In this document: piece after piece, positions 55,309 to 61,142 of the stretch
Layout of the letters: each line of letters opens with the position of its first letter
How positions within the stretch are numbered: position 1 is the first letter of the stretch
DNA from: Sulfurimonas sp.
GTDB taxonomy: Bacteria; Campylobacterota; Campylobacteria; Campylobacterales; Sulfurimonadaceae
Direction: 5' to 3'
Assembly: GCA_027064515.1 (NCBI GenBank)
Contig: JAMOPL010000023.1
Span: 1-61,142, forward strand
Length of the DNA: 61,142 bases
Position numbers and translations under genes: made by a program
The notes under the pieces: generated by a model
Database searches by the model: none
Told to the model about the DNA's origin: nothing
What the model saw: the letters and a program-made list of their open reading frames with translations, nothing else

Positions 55309-56735
55309 TGCTAGTGTTGAAAAATGCAAAACCAAAGATTCTTGTAGTTGGTGATTTGATGATAGATCACTACTTATGGGGAAGTTGTGAGAGAATATCA
55401 CCTGAAGCACCTGTACAAGTTGTAGATATATCAAAAGAGACAACAGTTTTAGGTGGAGCAGGGAATGTTATAAATAATCTTGTAACACTTGGAGCAATTG
55501 TAAGTGTAAGCAGTGTAATTGGAGATGATTCTAATGGCACTGAACTTATAAATATGCTTAAATCAATCAATGTAGATATTGATAATATTATAGTTCAAAA
55601 TAAAAGAAAAACATCCAAAAAGAGTAGGGTAATTGCTAGTAATCAGCAGGTGATACGATATGATAAAGAGAGTAAAAATCCTATAACACTAGAATCTGAA
55701 AAAGTTATTTTGGAAAGATTAGCTTTAAATATTAATAATTTTGAGATAGTTATATTATCTGATTATGGTAAAGGTGTCTTAACTGAATCTTTATGTCAAG
55801 GGATTATAAAACTAGCAAATAGTAATAGTATAAAAGTTGTAGTTGATCCAAAAGGGGATGATTTTTCTAAATATAAGGGTTCATATCTTTTAACACCAAA
55901 TAAAAAAGAGGCTATATTAGCCACAAAAATAGATATAAAAGATGAAGAATCTTTAAAAAATGCTTTAGTAAAATTAAAAAAAGATTGTGATTTAGGAATC
56001 TCTCTTATAACATTATCAGAAGATGGAATTGCTACTTATGATGATGAAGTTAAAAAATTTCCAACAGTTGCCAAAGAAGTATTTGATGTAACTGGAGCAG
56101 GGGATACTGTAATTGCTTCCATTGCATTTGGACTTAGTGCGGATAAATCTATTGATGAAACTTGTGCATTTTCAAACTTAGCTGCTGGAGTAGTTGTTGG
56201 AAAAATTGGTTCAGCTACTGTAACAATGCAGGAGATAGAGGATTATGAGGCATCTTTGCATAAAAGTACTTCAGATTCACATATAAAAAGTTTTAGTGAT
56301 ATAAAATCTATTGTAAGTAGATATAAATTAAATGCTAAGAGAGTTGTTTTTACAAATGGCTGTTTTGATATTTTACATGTTGGTCATGTGAAGTATTTAC
56401 AGATTGCTAAAAGTTTTGGTGATATACTTATTGTTGGACTTAACTCTGATGAATCTGTATCAAGATTAAAAGGGCCTACTCGTCCAGTAAATATAGCAGA
56501 GGATAGAGCATACCTTTTAGCAGCACTAGAAGCTGTTGATTTTGTAGTTCCTTTTAGTGAGGATACCCCTCATGAACTAATCAAAATGATAAAACCAGAT
56601 ACCTTAGTAAAAGGTGGAGATTATGAGGGAAAAACTGTTGTAGGAACAGAATTTTCAGGAGAATTAAAACTTGTTGATTTTGTAGATGGAAAAAGCACTA
56701 CTAAAACAATAGAGAAGATTCAAGCAAGTTCTTAA
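55308..56735 (+). CDS. hldE: Bifunctional heptose-7-phosphate kinase / heptose-1-phosphate adenylyltransferase
   Basis: A 475-residue protein with a PfkB-type kinase domain (GGAGNVINNL near residue 45; VTGAGDTVIASIA near 263) and a C-terminal adenylyltransferase domain (FTNGCFDILHVGHVKYL near 345, RLKGPTRPVN). It performs two steps of ADP-heptose synthesis. 1-nt overlap with hldD; tail-to-tail 4-nt overlap with the heptosyltransferase gene. Confidence 0.97.
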   Translation: MLVLKNAKPKILVVGDLMIDHYLWGSCERISPEAPVQVVDISKETTVLGGAGNVINNLVTLGAIVSVSSVIGDDSNGTELINMLKSINVDIDNIIVQNKRKTSKKSRVIASNQQVIRYDKESKNPITLESEKVILERLALNINNFEIVILSDYGKGVLTESLCQGIIKLANSNSIKVVVDPKGDDFSKYKGSYLLTPNKKEAILATKIDIKDEESLKNALVKLKKDCDLGISLITLSEDGIATYDDEVKKFPTVAKEVFDVTGAGDTVIASIAFGLSADKSIDETCAFSNLAAGVVVGKIGSATVTMQEIEDYEASLHKSTSDSHIKSFSDIKSIVSRYKLNAKRVVFTNGCFDILHVGHVKYLQIAKSFGDILIVGLNSDESVSRLKGPTRPVNIAEDRAYLLAALEAVDFVVPFSEDTPHELIKMIKPDTLVKGGDYEGKTVVGTEFSGELKLVDFVDGKSTTKTIEKIQASS

Positions 56736-57706
56736 ATCTCTAAGCTTTTTACAGCTTCTATAACTTCATTAGCAGTTATACTTCTCATACACTCGTGATG
56801 TTTGAGAGGGCATTCCCTTTTCATACATGGGGAACACTCCATTTCATGTTTCACTATCGTACTTTTTTCATTCATCCATTGGGATGTTTCTTTATCTCTT
56901 GTAGGTCCAAATATAGCTACTGTTGGCACTTGATAGGCAGCTGCTACATGCATAGGTCCACTGTCATTTGTGATGAAAAGTGAACATCCACCTATGTATG
57001 AGCATAACTCCTCTATATTTGTTTTTCCTGCTAAATTAGAATAGTTTTTTACACTTTTAGCTTTTAAATTATCTTCGATATCTTTTGCCATCTCAACCTC
57101 ATTGGGACCACCAAATATGATTATGTCAAATTTATCACTAAAGTTTGATGCAACCTCTGCAAATTTTTCAGGATACCACCGTTTTGCACTTCCGTAGGTT
57201 GCTCCTGCATTTATCCCTAAAGTTGGTCTATCAAACTCTTTAGGTTTTATATATAGTTTTAGAGTTGAAATTTCTCCATTATAGTTTGTTGTATTACTCA
57301 TAGCTAACTGAGCATATTGGAGGACTAAATGTTGGTTGTTTTTTATTTTTGGTGTGTGAGATAGTAGGAAGATAGAGTGCCAAGATTGTTTTGCTAAACA
57401 AACTACTGTTTTTGTGAATCTTAGAAGTAGGGAAGAATGAGGTTGATTTCTGAATGTTACAGCTAAGTTAAATACACCAAGTTTTTTTGCTAGTTGATAT
57501 GTAGCTATAAATCTATTTGATGCTTTTTTTGTATCATCAACTACTGCCATTTCGCATAATGGATGATGCTTTATAGCTTCTATCGATACATAGCTACCCA
57601 CAAAGGTAAATCTAGCAGATGGATAGTTTTTTGCAAGTAACTCTATTGCAGGAGTTGCCATTATAGCATCACCAAGCCAGTTTGGTAAAATAATTAAGAT
57701 TCTCAT
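56732..57706 (-). CDS. waaF: ADP-heptose:LPS heptosyltransferase II (GT9)
   Basis: A 324-residue glycosyltransferase family 9 protein with the N-terminal GT-B motif ILPNWLGDAIMATPAI, the nucleotide-binding FITNDSGPMHVAAAYQVPTVAIFGPT and a cysteine group SPCMKRECPLKHHECM typical of WaaF. It adds a heptose to the LPS inner core at the cytoplasmic face. It uses the ADP-heptose made by the adjacent hldDE genes. First gene after dgkA on the minus strand. Confidence 0.93.
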   Translation of the reverse strand: MRILIILPNWLGDAIMATPAIELLAKNYPSARFTFVGSYVSIEAIKHHPLCEMAVVDDTKKASNRFIATYQLAKKLGVFNLAVTFRNQPHSSLLLRFTKTVVCLAKQSWHSIFLLSHTPKIKNNQHLVLQYAQLAMSNTTNYNGEISTLKLYIKPKEFDRPTLGINAGATYGSAKRWYPEKFAEVASNFSDKFDIIIFGGPNEVEMAKDIEDNLKAKSVKNYSNLAGKTNIEELCSYIGGCSLFITNDSGPMHVAAAYQVPTVAIFGPTRDKETSQWMNEKSTIVKHEMECSPCMKRECPLKHHECMRSITANEVIEAVKSLEI

Positions 57707-57713
57707 ATAGACT

Positions 57714-58076
57714 CTATTTTATGAATTGAGAAAAAATAATTCCCCAAGTTACAACAAATACAATAATACTTAAAAATACAACTGTACTACCAACATCTTT
57801 AGCTCGACCAGCCATATCATGGTATTCTAATGTTACTAAGTCTACAACTCTCTCAATAGCACTATTTGTAGCCTCAGCGATTAGCATCCCCATCAATGTT
57901 ATAAACATTAAGGCTTTTTCAACTAATGTAACATCTAAGATTAATATTATAGGAATTAAAATTATTGCAATAATTAATTCTATTTTAAAAGATGTTTCAT
58001 TTTGTATAAGGTCAAGAAAACCTTTTAAAGCATAAGTTGTATTTTTAAAAAAATTATATTTTGGTTGATTTCTCAA
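57714..58076 (-). CDS. dgkA: Diacylglycerol kinase
   Basis: A 120-residue, three-TM enzyme that recycles diacylglycerol from membrane-derived glycan/LPS modifications. It starts with the amphipathic N-terminus (YALKGFLDLIQNETSFKIE) and carries the active-site motif EATNSAIERVVDLV. 7 bp from waaF and 1 bp from the YrbL-like gene, so it is in the LPS operon. Confidence 0.96.
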   Translation of the reverse strand: MRNQPKYNFFKNTTYALKGFLDLIQNETSFKIELIIAIILIPIILILDVTLVEKALMFITLMGMLIAEATNSAIERVVDLVTLEYHDMAGRAKDVGSTVVFLSIIVFVVTWGIIFSQFIK

Positions 58077-58077
58077 A

Positions 58078-58653
58078 TTATTTACCTTTTTTAGAGAGAT
58101 ATTTTTTTATAAATTTATCCCATCTTCTATTTATTTTTTTTCTTGCAAAGAATGATATTTTATTTGGAAAAGTAAAATATGTTATATCCCCTAAACCATC
58201 AATCAAAACTAAATTAGATTCAGTTTCACTGTTTTTTCTAAGTAAAATATTTTTTGGCATCATCCCATAATTAAAAATAACATTATATTTTAAAAAGAAT
58301 TTTTTATACTCTTCTAGCTCTTTTTTATATTTTTCTACACCATTTTTATCTATATAGTATTGAAAACTTTTTGAGATTTCACCATCATAATCTCGAATCA
58401 ATTCTACAATAAAACCATCACCTTTATTTGTTTTAACTTCACCATAAAATTTAGGTAGATGTTTCCAAGAGATATCTTGTTTTTTTAGTAACTCTTTATA
58501 GTAACTTATCTCTGTTGTTGTTTGTTTTGATCTACCTATATTTTGCTCATAGCTAATTTTTATAGCTTTGTTTTTATCAGTTGAATCTAAATAACAAGCT
58601 CTCTCATTACCTTTTGCAATAAACTCTTCATCTTTAAGCTCAATTATATTCAT
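58078..58653 (-). CDS. YrbL-like kinase-fold protein
   Basis: A 191-residue protein with a protein-kinase-like fold of the PhoP-regulated YrbL family: GNERACYLDSTDKNKAIKI at the nucleotide side, NYGMMPKNILL in the catalytic-loop position and LIDGLGDITYF in the metal position. Such proteins are frequent in LPS-core clusters and may phosphorylate heptose or other sugars, which is inferred. 1 bp upstream of dgkA. Confidence 0.85.
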   Translation of the reverse strand: MNIIELKDEEFIAKGNERACYLDSTDKNKAIKISYEQNIGRSKQTTTEISYYKELLKKQDISWKHLPKFYGEVKTNKGDGFIVELIRDYDGEISKSFQYYIDKNGVEKYKKELEEYKKFFLKYNVIFNYGMMPKNILLRKNSETESNLVLIDGLGDITYFTFPNKISFFARKKINRRWDKFIKKYLSKKGK

Positions 58654-58679
58654 TATTTATCTATCCTTGGCAGTTAAAA

Positions 58680-59939
58680 TTATTTTGCATTATCTATATA
58701 AATATATATTGGTGATGAAGCAATATCTAAGATTTTCTCTTTTATAAGTTTCCCATCACGGGAATAAACAGTAAAAAAATCTTCATTTTTTAGTGTTGTT
58801 GGTTTTAGAGACCAATGTATTTGAAGTAGTTGATTATCTACTAAAAATTGTAAAATATAATAGCCTCGTTTAATATCAAGACGAAGAAATTGAGCATTTT
58901 TTAAATTTTGAATCATATATTTATATGTTTTAAATGCTGGTCTATATTTTATTTTATCTATATTGTCAACAAGCCCATAACCTCTAGCGATTAGTTGATG
59001 CCAAGATAGAGAGTTTACCTGCTGAGAAGCAAATGCTAAAAGATGGTAACGAAGCATAAAGTCTGCATACTCTTGCTCATCTATACACTCATACTCACTA
59101 GTAGGGGCATAAGGTGCAGTATTTTTTAATGGATAATTTGTTTCTGTAATATACAAAGAGTGTTTGGATTTTGGGCTAAGCCATACCATAGTACTTAACC
59201 AAGCAATTTTATCAGATAGAGTAAAACCTAATTGAGTATGCTCTGGTGCACCTCTTCTATCTACATAAAGCAGAGATGAAACAGCATCATATTTATACTT
59301 AAAACGGTTAAAAAGAGTATGTGCAGTGTAGTGATACTCAAAATCGATAACTCCACTTCCTATAAGTGTTAAATCTTTAAACTCAGTTTCTTTTAAATCA
59401 TAGGCTGTTTTATAGAATTTGTTATACTCATCAACACTAAAAAATCCCCATTTAGTTCTGTTGATAGTTGTTCCAATTTCATATACATCTACAAGATTCT
59501 CTAAGATAGTAAAAATAGTTCTTAAATCATTTTTTGTTAGTTCTAAATCCTCTATATGCTCTCTGTCTTGTATTATTTTCAAGATTATTTTTTTATCTTT
59601 ACATTTTAAAATAAACTCTTTAAGTTCATTTAGTGTATCCATCTCCCAAAGTTTTAAACGAACTAAAACAGATTCTACTTCTAGCTCATCCAAAAGCTCA
59701 ATAGTTAGTTTTTGTTCTCTTTGAAAATCAACACCCATACTGAAAAACTTTGAAGAATCTATATGCTTTCGTTTTATAAATGGCATTGCAATAATAGAAA
59801 AAGGGAGTACAAATATAGCCAATAAAAATGTTTTAACAAGAGAAAATAGTTCTTTTTTTCTCATCATTTTTTTATAAACTTTATCTTTAAGTAGTGTTGG
59901 TTGGTCGGAATATTCATCCCATTTAAAAGGTTCTTTCAT
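58680..59939 (-). CDS. Membrane-anchored glycoside-hydrolase-like protein (probably inactive TIM barrel)
   Basis: A 419-residue protein with a long basic cytoplasmic N-terminus, one TM (FLLAIFVLPFSIIAMPF, about 38-55) and a periplasmic domain with a clan GH-A style TIM-barrel pattern. The strand-7 glutamate is seen in YITETNYPL, a strand-8 tryptophan in SWHQLIARGYG, but the strand-4 acid/base motif (NEP) is changed to GTTINRTKWG. It may bind, not cleave, a glycan. It sits at the head of the dgkA-waaF operon. TATAAT 7 bp upstream suggests a leaderless mRNA. Confidence 0.72.
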   Translation of the reverse strand: MKEPFKWDEYSDQPTLLKDKVYKKMMRKKELFSLVKTFLLAIFVLPFSIIAMPFIKRKHIDSSKFFSMGVDFQREQKLTIELLDELEVESVLVRLKLWEMDTLNELKEFILKCKDKKIILKIIQDREHIEDLELTKNDLRTIFTILENLVDVYEIGTTINRTKWGFFSVDEYNKFYKTAYDLKETEFKDLTLIGSGVIDFEYHYTAHTLFNRFKYKYDAVSSLLYVDRRGAPEHTQLGFTLSDKIAWLSTMVWLSPKSKHSLYITETNYPLKNTAPYAPTSEYECIDEQEYADFMLRYHLLAFASQQVNSLSWHQLIARGYGLVDNIDKIKYRPAFKTYKYMIQNLKNAQFLRLDIKRGYYILQFLVDNQLLQIHWSLKPTTLKNEDFFTVYSRDGKLIKEKILDIASSPIYIYIDNAK

Positions 59940-59993
59940 AAGGCGAATTATATCCTATTTAATGTAAAATATCTTTTTAAAATTAGGAAAAAT

Positions 59994-60956
59994 ATGAATA
60001 TTTTAGTAGTAAGAAATGATAAACTAGGTGATTTTATAACAGCCTTACCTGCGATATATGTACTAAAAAAATATAACCAAAACAATAAAATCATAGTATT
60101 AGTCGCACCTTTAAACAAAGCGATAGCTATGGAGTGTGATTTTATTGATGATATTATCGTAGATGATGAAAAAAGTGTGTGGAGTTTAGCAAAAAAAATA
60201 AAAGATAAAAAAATAGATACTTCAATAACTCTTTTTTCAAATACAAGAATTGCGATAGCTCAGTTTTTAGCAAGAATTCCAAAACGGATAGCTCCAGCAA
60301 CAAAAATTGCTCAAATTTTTTATACAAATAGAGTCAAACAAAGAAGAAGCCAAGTAGAAATGGCAGAGTTTGAATATAATTTAGAACTTACAAAAGAGTT
60401 ATTTAAAGATATAAATTTAGAGTATAGAAAACCTTTACTTGAGTTTGAAGATAGTAAAAATATTTATGATGTTTTTTGTAAAAAAAATAAAATAGAAAAA
60501 GAGATAGTTGCTTTTCATGTAGGCTTTGGTGGTTCTAGTGATGCTAATTGGAATCTTGATGAGTATGAGATTCTAATAAAAGAGGTTCTAAGAGAAGATA
60601 AATATCAAGTTCTTATGACATTTGGACCTGATGAACAAGATTTATATGAAAATATGAGAAATAGATTTAAAGATTCTAGTGTTATTTTCTATAATTCAGT
60701 AGATGGAATTATTTATTTTTGTAAACTAATAAGTAATTTTAAACTTTTTGTAAGTACATCAACTGGAACTTATCATTTAGCTTCTATGGTTGGAACACCA
60801 ACGATGACATTTTTTGGGTCTTCTCTTTTTGCTAGTTCAAAAAGATGGAAGAGTATAGGGGAAGATTCTAAGCAGAAACATTTTATGATTCCAGTAAGTG
60901 TAGAATCTAGGAGTAAGCTATTTGAAGATGTAAAAAGAAATTTAGAAATGGTGTAA
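59994..60956 (+). CDS. GT9 heptosyltransferase-like glycosyltransferase
   Basis: A 320-residue family-9 glycosyltransferase: the start MNILVVRNDKLGDFITALPA, the sugar-nucleotide motif AFHVGFGGSSDANW and the late FVSTSTGTYHLASMVGTPTMTFFG are characteristic. It is probably a second heptosyltransferase or related LPS/glycan enzyme (waaC/waaQ-like), but the acceptor is unknown. TAGGAAA 5 nt before ATG 59994 sets the start; an upstream in-frame ATG (59901) lacks one. Divergent from the GH-like gene with 54 bp between. Confidence 0.9.
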   Translation: MNILVVRNDKLGDFITALPAIYVLKKYNQNNKIIVLVAPLNKAIAMECDFIDDIIVDDEKSVWSLAKKIKDKKIDTSITLFSNTRIAIAQFLARIPKRIAPATKIAQIFYTNRVKQRRSQVEMAEFEYNLELTKELFKDINLEYRKPLLEFEDSKNIYDVFCKKNKIEKEIVAFHVGFGGSSDANWNLDEYEILIKEVLREDKYQVLMTFGPDEQDLYENMRNRFKDSSVIFYNSVDGIIYFCKLISNFKLFVSTSTGTYHLASMVGTPTMTFFGSSLFASSKRWKSIGEDSKQKHFMIPVSVESRSKLFEDVKRNLEMV

Positions 60957-61095
60957 TAAAAATATTAAAGAGTTAGTAAAGTGAAAATATTAAAGCAAAT
61001 ATATTAAATAGTTAGGTTAATGGAATAAAAAAGATTGAGTTAAATAATCTTGATGAATGAGAATGTTATAGTTGTATTTTATAGGTTTTTGTATG

Positions 61096-61142
61096 TGGCT
61101 CCGGATGCTGGATTCGAACCAGCGACCAAGTGATTAACAGTC
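61096..61142 (-). tRNA. tRNA-Asn (GUU), 3' part only, CCA encoded
   Basis: Read on the minus strand, the 47 bases comprise the anticodon loop CTGTTAATC (anticodon GTT), the variable loop, a T arm with GGTTCGAATCC and the acceptor strand ending GGAGCCA. The 5' half (D arm and acceptor) lies beyond the window. The CCA is encoded. The 139 bp between the GT9 gene and this tRNA shows no gene, only AT-rich DNA with a short weak hairpin. Confidence 0.93.

Noticed and set aside
61031-61051. AAGATT/AATCTT inverted repeat before the tRNA
   Set aside because: Six AT-rich pairs with a 9-nt loop are expected by chance in this composition.

Overview
This is a low-GC (roughly 30-33% by eye), gene-dense bacterial segment with short intergenic gaps. 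Gene content and organisation point to a denitrifying member of the Campylobacterota (former Epsilonproteobacteria), most like Sulfurimonas or a close relative. The evidence is a heme d1/cytochrome cd1 nitrite reductase cluster, CcoI/CcoS cbb3-oxidase maturation genes, a ppiD-ftsA-ftsZ block, an S4/FtsJ TlyA protein, short HPF, HemJ, and many small periplasmic c-type cytochromes. The genus is an inference. No phage, insertion sequence, CRISPR array or rRNA operon was seen; one partial tRNA-Asn lies at the right edge.

Layout. 1-13.8 kb is housekeeping: an UMF1-type MFS transporter (cut by the left edge), tgt, a HIT protein, a Sel1 protein, ligA-tlyA, ribF-truD, atpB, gatB, a voltage-sensor-like K+ channel with two RCK-type proteins, and gpsA. 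13.8-18.4 kb holds a DASS transporter, an M48 protease, prmC and a DUF4149 membrane protein. 18.5-22.8 kb is a five-gene operon: a tandem NosL-like lipoprotein-sized protein, a small anchored protein, an FtsX-type permease, a LolD-type ATPase and a cysteine-bearing membrane protein. It looks like a metal (copper) or envelope export module. 22.8-29.4 kb carries ftsZ, ftsA, a PpiD-like foldase, a metal-binding mini-protein, a DMT exporter, a TerB-DnaJ protein and a monoheme cytochrome. 29.4-38.9 kb carries der, an Hpt plus REC/degenerate-GGDEF pair, hemJ, hpf, trpS, a stand-alone NIT-like periplasmic protein, argF, hemB, ribA and a free-standing CZB protein.

38.9-48.4 kb is the denitrification and tetrapyrrole region. 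It encodes the route uroporphyrinogen III -> precorrin-2 (CobA/NirE) -> siroheme (Met8/CysG-N type) -> didecarboxysiroheme (fused NirDL-type) -> NirJ -> NirF -> cytochrome cd1 protein. It also encodes a Crp/Fnr regulator without Fe-S cysteines and, divergently from the cd1 gene, a DUF2249 / 12-TM heme-copper-like / DUF59 operon. One perfect TTGAT-N4-ATCAA box lies exactly midway between two TATAAT -10 elements, placing it at -41.5 for both divergent promoters.

48.4-61.1 kb has a membrane-bound response regulator with a phospho-His-less Hpt domain. It also has the full ADP-heptose pathway (gmhA, gmhB, hldD, hldE) with two GT9 heptosyltransferases, interrupted by a half-length asparaginase-like gene and ccoI-ccoS. 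dgkA, a YrbL-like protein, a membrane-anchored glycoside-hydrolase-like protein and the tRNA-Asn end follow.

Across the whole window the heptamer AGATTCT/AGAATCT is strikingly frequent (about 97 by hand tally against about 15 expected from composition). This may be a genome-wide signal sequence.
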